Assembly (NCBI GenBank): GCA_039704465.1
Contig: JASFAU010000001.1
Location: 744,001-808,000, forward strand
Direction: 5' to 3'
Source of the DNA: Plasmodiophora brassicae
Lineage: Eukaryota > Endomyxa > Phytomyxea > Plasmodiophorida > Plasmodiophoridae
DNA length: 64,000 bases
Positions within the stretch are counted from its first letter, which is position 1. Each line of letters begins with the position of its first letter. A program made the translations under genes and the position numbers. The notes beneath the pieces are model-generated. The model was not told the origin of the DNA. It ran no database searches and was given only the letters and a program-made list of their open reading frames with translations. This document shows, in pieces, positions 32,187 through 43,186 of the stretch.

Positions 32187-32576
32187 TACCTACCTACGCT
32201 GTCGTGTGCACTTCGATCGCGATTGAATCTTGTACTAATACATTCTGTGTTCGAGAACACATACTGCCCATTGCACGCCACCTGTCGTTATGGGGGTACA
32301 GGCCAACCGGATCCTTCCGATCGCGTTCCATTCTACTGACCAGGTCGCGTGCTGGCTGCTGCATTGTGGACATCGTCACCGCCCCTCGAATCACAAGCAA
32401 CGCGGCGACGGCGCATTACAACACCATCTGAAGAGGAAGCCTGACGAATTGCGATAGCCGTATCGGGCGGCCCGTCCGCATCAGCAGGAGCGAGTCCAGA
32501 CCGCGACGGCGACGGCCATACGCAGTCCGGGAAGCTGCAGCAGCCGCAGTACCGACTTCTGCGGCGCCCGGGCATC
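32187..32576. other. Divergent promoter region
   Basis: 390 bp between the secreted-protein gene and MPP-beta, which are transcribed away from each other. No motif or gene is evident. Confidence 0.4.
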
Positions 32577-33998
32577 ATGACGAGCATGCTGCGGCGTGGC
32601 GTTCGCCAATTCAAGGTCGACGTGTCGCCGCTTCAGTCGTCATGGCGGTCGAACTCGCCGTACACGATGTTCACGTCGTACCCGGAGTGCCGCGTGTCGA
32701 CGGCATCGAACGGCGTGCGCGTCGCGACCGAAACCCTGCCGGGGCGCACGGCCACGATCCAGGTCTGGATCAACGCCGGATCCAGGTACGAAACCGCCGA
32801 GAACAACGGCGCCGCCCATTTCCTGGAGCACCTGAAGTTCAAGGGCACCCGGCAACGGACGCGCGTCGGCCTCGAGAAGGAAGTGGAGAACATCGGCGCG
32901 CATCTGAACGCGTACACGTCGCGGGAGCACACTGTGTTCTTCGCATCCGTTTTCCAGGACCATATCCCTCAGTCGATGGATATCCTCTCCGACATCCTGC
33001 AGTACTCGCGCCTGGACCCGAGAGCGATCGACGTCGAGCGCGATGTGATCCTTCGCGAATTGCAGGAGATTGAGTCGATCCCCGAGGAAGTCGTCTTCGA
33101 CCGTCTGCACGAGTCCGCGTACCCGGGCCAGTCCCTGGGGCACACCATCCTCGGATCCGCCGAGCAGATCGCCAGGAACATCAACCGCGACATGCTGCTG
33201 GCATACATCGACCGGCACTACACGACGGATCGGTTCCTGGTGGTCGGGACGGGTGCCGTTGACCACGACCAGCTTGTCGAGCTCACCGAGAAGCACTTTG
33301 GGGACCTGAACCCGCCGCCCGCCGACCCGCTCACGCTCGCTCCCGCGCAATTCACGCCGGGCGATACGCGCGTCAGGAACGACGAACTCGGCAGAGCACA
33401 TTGGGCGTTGGCGTTCAAGACGGAAGGCGTGAACTCAGCGGACGCGATCCCGCTGCTGTACCTTCAGACATTGCTCGGCAAGTTCGATCGGGGGTTGGCG
33501 TCGCAGACGGCGGCAGCCGGTAATTACTCGCACTCTAACCTGGTCGAGAGTGTCATCAAGTCGGACTGTGTCGACAAGCTGAGCCCGTTCGTGTCGCTGT
33601 ACAACGATACCGGCCTGTTCGGCCTGTACGTCGAGGCGAGGCCGTGCGACTTGAACGAGGCGGTCTACCAGATTATGAACGGGATCTGCAAGACGTGCTA
33701 CGACTTGACGGACGAGAAGGTGCTGATGGCCAGGCACATGCTGAAGGCCGCGACGCTAACGGCGTTGGACGGGACGACGACGCTGGCGGACGAGGTCGGC
33801 AGGCAGATGCTGTGCCACGGGCGGCGTATTCACCCGGCTGAGATCGTCGCCCGCATCGATAACATCGACACGGAGGCGGTTCGTGCCTGTGCGAAGAAGT
33901 ACCTGGAGGACGCCGACCTGGTCGTCAGCGCCCTGGGTGCCATCAACGAGCTTCCCGACTACGACGTCATTCGCCGACGAACGTACTGGAATCGTTAG
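32577..33998 (+). CDS. Mitochondrial processing peptidase, beta subunit
   Basis: A single uninterrupted frame of 473 codons. The M16 inverted zinc motif is intact as HFLEH (AAHFLEHLKFKGT) around residue 82, and the downstream zinc-ligand Glu falls in ILRELQEIES, as in the catalytic beta subunit of the protease that removes mitochondrial presequences. The flanking family blocks LNAYTSREHTVFFASVFQ, ERDVILREL, GHTILGSAEQIARNI and YSHSNLVES agree. The N-terminus (MTSMLRRGVRQF) is basic and could be its own presequence. The glycine-rich loop of the alpha subunit is absent. A dual role as a core protein of respiratory complex III, as in plants, is possible and cannot be excluded. Confidence 0.92.
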   Translation: MTSMLRRGVRQFKVDVSPLQSSWRSNSPYTMFTSYPECRVSTASNGVRVATETLPGRTATIQVWINAGSRYETAENNGAAHFLEHLKFKGTRQRTRVGLEKEVENIGAHLNAYTSREHTVFFASVFQDHIPQSMDILSDILQYSRLDPRAIDVERDVILRELQEIESIPEEVVFDRLHESAYPGQSLGHTILGSAEQIARNINRDMLLAYIDRHYTTDRFLVVGTGAVDHDQLVELTEKHFGDLNPPPADPLTLAPAQFTPGDTRVRNDELGRAHWALAFKTEGVNSADAIPLLYLQTLLGKFDRGLASQTAAAGNYSHSNLVESVIKSDCVDKLSPFVSLYNDTGLFGLYVEARPCDLNEAVYQIMNGICKTCYDLTDEKVLMARHMLKAATLTALDGTTTLADEVGRQMLCHGRRIHPAEIVARIDNIDTEAVRACAKKYLEDADLVVSALGAINELPDYDVIRRRTYWNR

Positions 33999-34092
33999 GC
34001 CATCATCCCATTGTACAACTAAAGGCCCTTTCGGAGTGACCCCTGGCGGGCTGAATGGATGAATGTATTGGTTGTCTACAGGCAGCATACGT

Positions 34093-35220
34093 TTAGAAGC
34101 ACTTGCGGTGGACGATGGACGGGCCGGCCTCGTCGTACTCCTCCTTGGAGACCCACATCTGCTGGAAGGTCGACAGCGACGACAGGATCGACCCGCCGAT
34201 CCAGACCGAGTACTTGCGCTCGGGCGGGGCCACAACCTTGACGCGCATCGACGACGGCGCCAGGGCGGCCACCTCCTTCTGCAGGCGCGTCGCCAGGCCG
34301 TCGTACATGGTGCTGCCGCCGGACATGACGATGTTCTCGTACAGGTCCTTGCGGATGTCGACGTCGCACTTCATGATCGACTGGTACGCCAGCTGGTGGA
34401 TGCCCTCGGACTCGTTGCCGATCATGGACGGCTGGAAGAGGACCTCCGGGGCGCGGAACCGCTCGTTGCCGACCGTGATGACCTGGCCGTCGGGCAGCTC
34501 GTAGGCGCGCTCGACCTCGGACGACTGCTCCGAGTTGGACATCTCGGTGTCGAAGTCCTGCGCCACGTACGCCAGCTTCTCCTTGATGTCGCGGACGATC
34601 TCCCGCTCGGCCGTCGTCGTGAACGCGTACCCGCGCTCGGTCAGGATCTTCATCAGGTAGTCGGTGATGTCCCGGCCGGCAATGTCCAGGCGCTGGATGG
34701 CGTGCGGCAGGGCGTACCCTTCGTAGATGGGGACCGTGTGCGACACGCCGTCGCCCGCGTCCAGGACGATACCCGTCGTGCGGCCGGACGCGTACAGCGA
34801 CAGGACGGCCTGGATGGCGACGTACATGGCCGGCGTGTTGAACGTCTCGAACATGATCTGCGTCATCTTCTCGCGGTTGGCCTTCGGGTTCAGCGGCGCC
34901 TCCGTCAGCATGACCGGGTGCTCCTCGGGGGCCACGCGCAGCTCGTTGTAGAACGTGTGGTGCCAGATCTTCTCCATGTCGTCCCAGTTCGTCACGATGC
35001 CGTGCTCGATCGGGTACTTGAGCGTCAGGATGCCACGCTTGGCCTGCGCCTCATCGCCGACGTACGCGTCCTTCTGCGTGGCACCCACCATGATGCCGAC
35101 GTGGCGCGGGCGACCCACGATCGACGGGAACACGGCACGCGGGGCGTCGTCGCCCGCGAACCCGGCCTTGACCATGCCGGAGCCATTGTCGACAACCAGG
35201 GCCTGGACTTCGTCGGACAT
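34093..35220 (-). CDS. ACT: Actin (left copy)
   Basis: An intronless 375-residue actin with no gaps relative to canonical actins: the N-terminal phosphate loop [19 protein letters not shown], the hydrophobic plug region, [17 protein letters not shown], and the C-terminal IVHRKCF. All nucleotide-binding segments are intact. The encoded protein is the same as that of the right copy at 44189-45316, and the few DNA differences I found are all silent. The gene lies in the left arm of the inverted duplication, transcribed away from the central ARPC1/IFT46 block. A CArG-like element lies about 140 bp upstream. Confidence 0.98.
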   Translation of the reverse strand: MSDEVQALVVDNGSGMVKAGFAGDDAPRAVFPSIVGRPRHVGIMVGATQKDAYVGDEAQAKRGILTLKYPIEHGIVTNWDDMEKIWHHTFYNELRVAPEEHPVMLTEAPLNPKANREKMTQIMFETFNTPAMYVAIQAVLSLYASGRTTGIVLDAGDGVSHTVPIYEGYALPHAIQRLDIAGRDITDYLMKILTERGYAFTTTAEREIVRDIKEKLAYVAQDFDTEMSNSEQSSEVERAYELPDGQVITVGNERFRAPEVLFQPSMIGNESEGIHQLAYQSIMKCDVDIRKDLYENIVMSGGSTMYDGLATRLQKEVAALAPSSMRVKVVAPPERKYSVWIGGSILSSLSTFQQMWVSKEEYDEAGPSIVHRKCF

Positions 35221-35359
35221 GTTGATGATGGGAGAGGGGTTGGCTTTGACGAACTTGGCTGCGAAGGCTGGCGGCGCGTTTGCGGAATGCAGATCGTGCT
35301 GCCCTGAGGGGACGGGTAAACCTCGGCCGGCCGAGTCGCTCCACCCTCTGCGTTGTGTC

Positions 35360-35369
35360 CCGATTTAGG
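35360..35369 (-). promoter_or_regulatory. CArG-like box upstream of left actin
   Basis: CCTAAATCGG on the minus strand, 140 bp upstream of the actin ATG. It differs from the SRF/MADS consensus CC(A/T)6GG at one position. The same element occurs at the same place in the right arm. Confidence 0.4.
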
Positions 35370-36009
35370 TCGGCATTGCTTCATGCTCAGATTTAGCTCA
35401 TCGTGCAGCGCGCGTTTCCAAGAATAGGACAACGACATCTGATGCGCGCATCACCAGCCCAAGAAGGTGGTGTCCGGCGTAGGCACACCGTGGATGCGGC
35501 TGTAGAGTGTAGACCCAAACCGAAGCAAAGCACTTCATGCTGCTGTTGAAGGCGGACAACGGGTTCGCACGTCTGTCAGATGCCTTTGATGTCGACAGCT
35601 GGTATCCAGATCGGAATTGTTCAGTCGTCGGAATCGTCGCGTGCAGTCTGATGACGACGTTTGCGAAGCGGACGGCGACGAAGTGCTCTTCAAGGCTTCT
35701 GTCCTTCGACACCGGACGCATCTGGCGATAATACCAAGCTCGTGACGAGCACGAAGACATACCTGTCAACAATCATGGCCGGCTGTCGTTGGTCGCCTGC
35801 GTCGGCTATCAGGACTTCCACCTCACGGGTGCTCCCTAACGATGCACGGCCCATTTCGTGGGAATGGATGACAATGTAACCCTGATGTTGTATCTGACCC
35901 CGCCGAACTGTCTTCCCAAGAAGCAACGACTGCAGCAACCCCAGCGTGATAGTCGCAGCAATACACGCGTGCTTGTCAGGGCATGGTCGACGGCTGCCTG
36001 GCGAGTTCG

Positions 36010-36047
36010 TGGCGCCCACGCAGGGTAATGGCGCCCACGCAGGGTAA
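36010..36047 (+). repeat. 19 bp tandem duplication in the left arm
   Basis: TGGCGCCCACGCAGGGTAA occurs twice in direct succession (36010-36028 and 36029-36047). The right arm has one diverged copy, so this duplication arose after the arms separated. Confidence 0.8.
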
Positions 36048-36238
36048 CAGACTGTCAGTACTGAGCTCCAGAGCGCATCACAACGATTACGTGATGTGTG
36101 TCTGAAAGGACAAAAAGTGGTTACATCACCATACGGTTCCCCGGTGGTCCCCCTCCCGAGTACTGGACAGGCCAAACACCATTTGGCTTCGCAATTCGGA
36201 ATGAGATACGGCACATTCGGTGTTGTATGAACGTAACC

Positions 36239-37723
36239 GTCGGTTAGTCGTCATTGCGGCAGTTCGAATCACTCTATACAAGACGAAGTCGATTGTCCGG
36301 GCAGTGGTCTGAGTTTGAATCACGTAACCGGAGGGACCGTCGGGGGATTTCCGACCTGCGCCCTATCTTCATCGGCTCTCCGGGTGAGCCGAAGCGCTCC
36401 GTTTGGTCGCTATCTAGGGGTAGTGTGTTGATGGCAAATATTTGGCCGGATCTATCGACGACTGGACATTGGCCGTAATCCCCGTATCGCTGACAGCTCT
36501 ACAAGTCTGGGTTATCAGTGTTGCCGAGAACCAACAGGCGACGTCACCGGTCGACGTCGTCGGCAAACTTGCCCTGTTGCATGGTTGCCTGTTGCTGGCC
36601 ATTTGTAGGGTGGCTGGGTGGGTGGTACGACTCCTGGAAGGCGATGCAGCCAAGCATGGGGACGGATTCCGTGCGCGCGTCCACCTACAGAGATATCATC
36701 GTCTATACCGCCTCGAAACGCAGTGATCGGATCGCAGCACCCAATTCCTGCGAACACGTCGGCATGTCCTGGTCGTCGTTGTCCAGCTGGCTGTGGATCC
36801 AGGTCCTGTGCCAACTGGCGCCATGTTCCGGCGTTCCCAGAGTCCGGTTTCCGACCGCGTCCTTCAGGATGCCTCCATCTGCCGTCCGGATCGACCCAGG
36901 GGCACTGGTGCCATGTTCTTGTTGGGAGGCGTGCACCACCACCACCAACCGCAGGCTCGTCGCCGCCATCATCATCATCGTCCTCAGCATCCCAGCGTCC
37001 CCACATCGATGGTCCTGGTCCCCGCCCTAACGAGCCTGGCCACCGGGGCAATCGTATATCGCGGAGACTCCATTTGTTCAGGATGTTCAGATTTGTCGTG
37101 AACGTTGGACCCGCAGGACGTCGTGTACTAACACGTCCAGGCACAGCGCGTATCGTGACCGCCGGGTTTGCGCTCAGCGATGATTGTGCAGGGCATTCAC
37201 TGGTCTCCAAGCCTCGTGGTGTTTCCAGTAGGTATACCGTACCCTGACACGTCCAGGTACAATGGACACGTTAACGGAAGCTGCATTTAATGCGGTCGGT
37301 CGTGTCCAGGTACCACCGGAGGAGCAACGTCGTCCAAACGGGTATGATCCGCCTCCACGATACTCGTCGAGTATGCGTTCGTTTCATGGGAGCAGCGGCT
37401 CTGAGGCCCCGGTCCCTCTTCGAGTAGGAGTTCCCGATCTGGACTCCCTTCAAGTCGGCCTGTGCTTGTCCCTCCAAGTCCGCCTCTGGATTCCTTCCGT
37501 AGAACCTGTTTGTCCCCGGTCAACGAGTTGCTTACGGCTCCGTCCCTCACCATGGTTTCGCCTTCGCGCCATAGTCGCATGCGACTGCACTTCGCTGCGC
37601 CTTCGGCTACGTGAAGCACGACTGGTCGTTTATGCGAATGGGTGTACTGATCCCACGATGAATCACGATGGGGTTCGCAGCGTATACAACTGTTGGATAT
37701 ATCATTGGGCAGAGGACTGGCTG
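36239..37723. other. Intergenic region inside the inverted duplication
   Basis: It contains one weak candidate: a minus-strand ORF 36990-36703 starting MLRTMMMMAATSLRLVVVVH, which resembles a signal peptide followed by about 70 residues. A short motif, CACGTCCAGG, recurs at about 37132, 37254 and (as GTGTCCAGG) 37303. I see no other gene. Confidence 0.35.
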
Positions 37724-38974
37724 TTACGCCAGGCCGATATCGGCGAGATTGACGCCATCGATCTTGGACATGTTCCAGAGGAGGACCCGTCCATCGATGC
37801 CGCACGTGCTAAACTCGATGGCATGGTAGCGCGTCTCGTCCGCCCAGAACGGAACGAGGCCGTTGATGGCGTTCTGGTGCCGCGTCTTCAGCGTCCCGTC
37901 AGTGTCCGTCGATTCAGTGCCAAAGTTGACACCCATTCGCGATGACGCGTCGAACAGGTTACGCGCGTTCGAGAAGCTTGACACCGCCTTGGGCTTCGAT
38001 CCCGGCGTCGCCAGCATCTTGTCCAGGACACCATGCGCTTCGAATGAGGGCTCTGCTTCCGTTCCTTTGTTGATGAACAGGACCGGGTTGGCATCGTACC
38101 CGGCGAACACGACAGCGTCCTCGGACAGGAATACAACAGCAGAGAACGGGAGGAATGCGGTGGAGATGGTCTGGCAGGTTGGTGGTTCGCCAGCGAGGAT
38201 CTGGACAATGTGCACCGACGAGTCATGCGAGGCGAATGCAAGACGATAGCCGCTTGGCGACCACGATACAGCCTCGACCCAGCCGTTGGCGGCGTCGAAC
38301 TCGGCGAGTTGGGCGCCAAACCGGTTCTGGTTCGGGAAGATGTCCGCCCACGCGTCATGGTCCTCGTCGACGTCAACGTCGTCAATGAACGCAGAGAAGA
38401 TGCGGCACTTGAAGTCGGCACAGCCGGTGACGACGAACTTGTTGTTTCGGTTCCAGTCCAGTGTCAGCACGGTCGACTTGTGCTTCTTGATGGTCTTGCT
38501 GACCCACCAGTCGTTGCCCTGCTCGTAATGGCAAACTGGGACGGCTTTGGCGCCGCTCGTCACTGCAAATTTCGCGCCGGACGGCGACCATTTCACAGAG
38601 GTCGCCGCCCGGTTGATGCGCAGAATGACAAGTGTCGGGCACCAGACATTGTCCACCAGTTTCCAGACATACGCGTTCCGGTCGTGCCCGCACGTCACGA
38701 TCATATTCGTACGGGGGCACCAATCGATTCCCGACACCAACGAATCATGCTGTACACACCATTCAGCCATCGGAGGACGACGATACCGTGACGACACTAG
38801 ACGGACCTCTTTCAGCACGTGCAGCGCCGTCCAGTTGCCGGCGTCCGTGCCGCTGACGGCGAATATGTGAACCTCATTGTTGTTCGGGCAGACGGCGACC
38901 TGCGTGCGGTCGGCGTTCCACGCATGGCAGGTGATGGCCCGGCAGAGAGCCTTCTCCTGTTCGCCCTTCCCCAT
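37724..38974 (-). CDS. ARPC1: Arp2/3 complex subunit 1 (ARPC1, p41, WD40)
   Basis: Two exons on the minus strand, 38974-38807 and 38749-37724, total 397 residues. The 57 nt intron is a multiple of three and lacks stops, so a naive frame reads through it. Removing it joins LHVLKE to HDSLVSGIDW, as in other ARPC1 proteins. The WD40 propeller of the actin-nucleating Arp2/3 complex is shown by ITCHAWNADRTQVAVCPNN, GIDWCPRTNMIVTCGHDRNA, VKWSPSGAKFAVTSGA, CADFKCRIFSAFI and VSWSPSGYRLAFASHD. The ATG at 38974 is used; the frame is open upstream only to a TTG. The gene lies between two actin genes. Confidence 0.95.
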   Translation of the reverse strand: MGKGEQEKALCRAITCHAWNADRTQVAVCPNNNEVHIFAVSGTDAGNWTALHVLKEVRLVSSRYRRPPMAEWCVQHDSLVSGIDWCPRTNMIVTCGHDRNAYVWKLVDNVWCPTLVILRINRAATSVKWSPSGAKFAVTSGAKAVPVCHYEQGNDWWVSKTIKKHKSTVLTLDWNRNNKFVVTGCADFKCRIFSAFIDDVDVDEDHDAWADIFPNQNRFGAQLAEFDAANGWVEAVSWSPSGYRLAFASHDSSVHIVQILAGEPPTCQTISTAFLPFSAVVFLSEDAVVFAGYDANPVLFINKGTEAEPSFEAHGVLDKMLATPGSKPKAVSSFSNARNLFDASSRMGVNFGTESTDTDGTLKTRHQNAINGLVPFWADETRYHAIEFSTCGIDGRVLLWNMSKIDGVNLADIGLA

Positions 38975-39849
38975 CGGCGGTCCCAATCCCAAATGACGCC
39001 CCGACCGCTACGTCGTTTTGCTGTCGTCGGCCGGTCAGCCATTTTTTAGCAACCCGCCGCGACCTAAAAATAAAGTCGCCACACACACAGCGAACAGGAA
39101 AGCACCGCAGGAGGAGGCGCCGCCGCCAGCGCCTTCAGCCATCTCTCTGGTTGTTTCGCCCGTCTGCGAAACATGCGACCCGAGCCTGCTGCCTTCCGCG
39201 GTCGTGGCGCTGTAGCGGAACATGCTAGACGAGTCTGCTATGGTTTCTGAGTACGAAAGCAAAGGGACGGCCGATAGTCGGGGGCATCACTGCATCACAC
39301 TCACAGGACGCGCGGCCTTCAGCTTCAGACGGTCCGCGTTCAGGTGGCGCCGGCGCGATGAGCGTTAGAGATCGGACTGTCATCTGGCCTCCAAAGCGTT
39401 TGGTGTTAATTGCTCCGATAGGCATCCGACAGCGACGCGCGAACCGATCTGGATCGCAGCCCGTCGCCAGACGGTGACGACGAATTCGACTACGGCGATC
39501 CCTCCCCCAGGCCACCACAGAAACGACATGTGCGAGCGCATAAGGCACCGTTCTGCGTTTGGTACAAGCGCTTCTGACCGGTCTCGTAGGGGACGTCTGT
39601 GCTCGTTCCTAACCAGCATCACGACGAGGCTGTCGAACTGAGTGACGACGCATCCGTTGGGACGGCCCCATCACCGACGCCACCGGATCGGCACCTGGCC
39701 GCCACCAATTCCGCAGGTACACTGGGCATATACTGCCCTTCGCCAGCACGACTGACCTGACAACCAAATACTTATCAGGCGCAAGCCCAGGCCAATCATC
39801 TCGTCAAACGGTAAGAGGCCGCTGACAGCGCGTGTCGTCCATTCCTGAT
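38975..39849. other. Divergent intergenic region between ARPC1 and IFT46
   Basis: 875 bp holding both promoters. A CTAAAAATAA element (39064-39073) about 90 bp upstream of ARPC1 resembles a MEF2/MADS site. No gene is supported; a short minus ORF ending at 39035 (with GAFLFAVCVATLFLG) overlaps the ARPC1 promoter and was not called. Confidence 0.4.
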
Positions 39850-40728
39850 ATGGTCGCTAGATCTCGTAACAGCGTCAACCGTGTGACGAATTCGACCAAT
39901 GGGAATAACCTGGTTGGTGTTAGGCAGGGTGGTGGTGGCGAGTACGATGACGACAGCGCTGACGACGACGACGTCGATGAAGGCGATGAAACGTCGCAGC
40001 AGGCGCGATCGGTGCAGCCGCCAGCGTTGTACAACCCAGCGGACTACAAGGACCTGAAGGTGTCCAGCGAGATCCTGGACCTGTTCGACTACATTGGACG
40101 GTACAAACCACAGGTTATGGAGCTGGACACGCCGCTAGCCCCGTTCGTCCCCGAGTACATCCCGTCCGTTGGCGACATCGACGCCTTCATCAAGGTGCCG
40201 CGCCCCGATGGCAAACCGGACGGCCTTGGCCTTGTGGTACTGGACGAGCCAGGAGCGAACCAAACCGACCCAACCGTCCTGGACCTGCAACTGAGGGTCC
40301 TGTCGAAGCAGTCGACGTCAGCAACGGCGGTGACCGTGAGGAGCATTGAGAATGCCGACAAGTTCCCGAAGAACATCACGGCGTGGATCACGAGCATCCA
40401 GGACCTGCACAAGCAGAAGCCGCCGCCGACCGTGTCGTACTCGAGAATCATGCCCGACGTCGACGAACTGATGCAACCGTGGGCGCCGGACTACGAAGCG
40501 CTGATCAATGAGCTGGGCGACCCCGGCACCGACCTGAACCTGGACCTGGTCAACACGGCCAAGCTCGTCTGCGCCATCCTCGACATCCCCGTCTACAACA
40601 ACCTCAAGGAATCCCTGCACGTCCTGTTTACGCTCTACCTGGAGTACAAAACGCAGGTCGCGGCTGACCCGTCGAAGACGGCGCCCGGCATCGATGCCCT
40701 CGACCGAGCCGAGGCGCCCATCTACTAA
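39850..40728 (+). CDS. IFT46: Intraflagellar transport protein 46
   Basis: A single uninterrupted frame of 292 codons from the ATG at 39850 (the frame extends upstream only to a GTG). IFT46 is a core subunit of IFT complex B needed to carry outer dynein arms into flagella. The conserved core is nearly complete: LKVSSEILDLFDYIGRYKPQ, APFVPEYIPSVGDIDAFIKV, LGLVVLDEPGANQTDPTVL, ITAWITSIQDLHKQKPPPTV, YSRIMPDVDELMQPW and LVCAILDIPVYNNLKESLHV. A variable acidic N-terminus (DDDSADDDDVDEGDE) precedes it, as in other IFT46 proteins. Its presence shows that the organism builds flagella. It ends about 55 bp from the convergent PDRG1-like gene. Confidence 0.96.
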   Translation: MVARSRNSVNRVTNSTNGNNLVGVRQGGGGEYDDDSADDDDVDEGDETSQQARSVQPPALYNPADYKDLKVSSEILDLFDYIGRYKPQVMELDTPLAPFVPEYIPSVGDIDAFIKVPRPDGKPDGLGLVVLDEPGANQTDPTVLDLQLRVLSKQSTSATAVTVRSIENADKFPKNITAWITSIQDLHKQKPPPTVSYSRIMPDVDELMQPWAPDYEALINELGDPGTDLNLDLVNTAKLVCAILDIPVYNNLKESLHVLFTLYLEYKTQVAADPSKTAPGIDALDRAEAPIY

Positions 40729-40782
40729 TCGATGGATAAACATGAACCGCAACTGAAGAAGGCATTGCCTTGGCAACCACGT

Positions 40783-41161
40783 TTACTGTTCGACACGGCC
40801 GGTTTCGTGGATCCGCTCTCGCAATGACTGGGCTTCGGCGGTGATCGCCCGCATATCTGTAGACGAGTCCGCCCATCAGCGTCCACGATGCAAACAGGAA
40901 ACGCGGGTACCGTTTTCGATGATCTTGCCGATCGTGGTGGACGGGATCCGGACAAACAGATCGCCGATGTTCATCCAGCGACGCAGGCCGTTGTCAGCGT
41001 CCAGGTCGATTTCCCGACGCAGCGACTCGTACGACCGCAGGCGCTCCTCGAACGCCCGCAGCTGTTCGAACAAACGCGACGGCGCCGTTCAGATAACGAT
41101 GGCACACCGTTGCATCCCGGCGTACCTGGATATGCATGGCTTCCTTGTCGTCATCAGCCAT
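40783..41161 (-). CDS. PDRG1-like prefoldin-related small protein
   Basis: Three exons on the minus strand, 41161-41126, 41061-40911 and 40856-40783, total 86 residues; exon 1 is only 36 nt. The assembled protein starts MADDDKEAMHIQLRAFEERL and has RRWMNIGDLFVRIPSTTIGK and a second helix ending TAEAQSLRERI. The pattern W-x-x-x-G-(D/N)-x-F-(I/V)-(K/R)-(I/L/M)-P between two coiled-coil helices matches PDRG1, a subunit of the R2TP/prefoldin-like assembly complex. It is shorter than human PDRG1 (133 residues) at both ends. The first exon is inferred from splice phase and the ATG. Confidence 0.65.
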
Positions 41162-43186
41162 GCCGGGGCGCCGGCCTGGTCACCACTGCAGCTGACGCAG
41201 CTGTGTCGGTGGCGGCCGCCTCAACAGCCTGACGCGAAAGGTTCGGTTGATGTGGCCGCGACACCGATGGCGCAGCTCCGCGATGTTCCCCTTCGCAGCG
41301 CTGCGCACTGGATCCAGTGCTCTTCGCCAGTCAGTACACGAACTCTTCCGACTCCAAGCCGTGCTTTAACCAACGACGACAATCAGTTCAGGAATCGGAC
41401 CATTCGCATAGTACATGTTGCAGTTGCTCAGGTATAGCGAAGACAAAGGGTCAACAGTCTTGACAAGAGCAATGCCCGCACCGCTTGATTGTGGCGATGT
41501 GGCCGACGCAAGTGGCCATCCACTAAGCAACGACGCGGATCCTGCTCCTCGTCTTCATCGCCATGGGTGGCACCATTCGCCAAGGGGCTTTGGCGCTGAT
41601 ATCAGGGTTGACGGTCGCGAACGCACCCTGAAACCGTGGGAGTCGACGACGAAGCAAAGACGACCGAGGCGCGGGATCCGATCGCTTCCTGCCGTTCAAC
41701 GACGCCTGCAATGCCTGGGTGCACGGCGTCTGGCGACGAGTGACGCGGCCTGAACGCGCGCCACCCGGGGTGGCCGATTTGACCCGTCGACCAGCGGTGC
41801 CGCGTTCACCGCCCTCAGCGCGGACCTCCTGTGCACATACGACTTTGTCAGCCACGATGGTGCCAGGAATACGCCTCCAGAATGTGTTGAGGACCTGCTC
41901 CAGGCGGCGTGCCCGAATCCGTGCTCGTCTGGCCTCCTCGCCCGACTCAGGTTGAACTCTGCAATTAGGACATCATCTCCTGCCTGCACTGGTCGAAGAG
42001 CCGCGTGCGACCGACCGCGGCAGGTGAAATGTCGGCCACGAGCGCTTGGCAGACTTCAATGCGGACGGTCGGGGTTGCATGTTCGGCACGGCCGCGCGCC
42101 CCACCACCTGGTTCGGGGGATCACCAGAGCGGAACCCTGCAGGCACAGCAGCACAGCAGTCAGGCATGCCTACAGGTGCAACAACCAGGGCGCCAGGATG
42201 CCCAGGCACGTATGTGTGACCTGGTCGGGACCCGGCGCGAACGACACGTTGCGGGCCTTGGCCGATGTCGTCGACGATCGGCCGGACTGGGCAACGGGAC
42301 GAGCGGGCTTGACGGATTTCAACGCGCCTCGTCGTGGCCGCATGTTCGCCAGGGACGTCCGCCGCATCTGGTTCGGCGGGTCGTCCCTGCGAGCGGGAAC
42401 GCGAGTACTGAACGCGGGCATACTTGTCTTCGATGACGATCCCGAACCTCCCTATTGACTGTGGCGAAAGGATCCACGCGGAGTGCACGAGACCAGGGCA
42501 GTTGCAGGCAGTTGCAGAGCGTATCGTTGCGATCAGCGCCAGGCACTACCCAGGCGCTGGACAGGGAGGCAGGAATGCACAGACTCTGCCGCGTGGGATC
42601 GGGTAGCAGATGAGGAGCAGGACAGTAGTACTTGCTGCGCCCATATGGCTGCAGAGGGAATCGCCGGCCAGACTAAAGACGTCCTCATCGCCGAAGCGTG
42701 CAAGCTCATGACAATGACGGAAGCAACGTCGGTAGGTACCGACCAGGACGATGAAACATACTTTCGGTGTCGTCACGTTACCGGCGACCGGCGATGTCCA
42801 TCGCTTGATGAAGGGGGCACACCGACGTTCGTCCAGGATCGTACTTGGCTGCTTGCTCGTTCCAGGTGGCAGAGTAACGTTCAGAAGTGCCTCCTGAAAT
42901 TCTCGGGATACACGAGCGAGGCGCTGAGTGACGCGCGACGACGCTACATGAATTGACACGTTCTTAAAGGAGCAGCAGTACGCGGGCCAGCATGAACTCG
43001 TCGGCACCGTCAGATGACTCCATGCTCCAAGGCGCCGACACCCCCGTCCCGTTTCAGGGATGGTGGTCGGTGTCTCGGACCCCGGGAACGTCCGCCCGGA
43101 TTGCTACTCAATCTGGAACCCATCAATGCCGGACCATCAGGCCGGGCGGGACATCACCAGACACGGCGCAGCGACCACATGCGGAT
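41162..43186. other. 2 kb region, possibly decayed FG-GAP/VCBS-like repeats
   Basis: Two related segments (about 42043-42145 and 42298-42405, roughly 70% identical) read LADFNADGRGCMF...TTWFGGS and LTDFNAPRRGRMF...RIWFGGS. The first resembles the calcium-loop DFN-x-DGR-x motif of FG-GAP/VCBS propeller repeats. Frames are interrupted between them. No intact gene is supported. Minor ORFs on both strands at 42483-43007 have no recognisable features. Confidence 0.35.

Larger units (their letters stand above)
34050..36238. repeat. Left arm of 2.2 kb inverted duplication
   Basis: This arm matches 43187-45359 in reverse complement, from CTGAATGG at its outer edge to GTATGAACGTAACC at its inner edge. 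It holds the left actin gene plus about 1 kb of 5' flank. The two actin reading frames differ at about 7 bases of 1128 by my line-by-line reading, while the distal flank differs by roughly one base in ten with small indels. Confidence 0.93.

Noticed and set aside
35398..35772. ORF shared by both arms upstream of actin (also 43689-43973), with an equally shared antisense ORF
   Set aside because: Between the arms, differences change amino acids about equally in both frames, as expected for neutral noncoding DNA.
36240..36330. Possible tRNA, from a GTTCGAATC-like T-loop sequence
   Set aside because: No matching A box or cloverleaf stems could be drawn upstream.
36515..37210. Opposed 209-231 codon ORFs in the spacer between left actin and ARPC1
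   Set aside because: Both are low-complexity (His/Asp and Pro/Arg/Ser runs) and mutually overlapping; neither shows a family feature.
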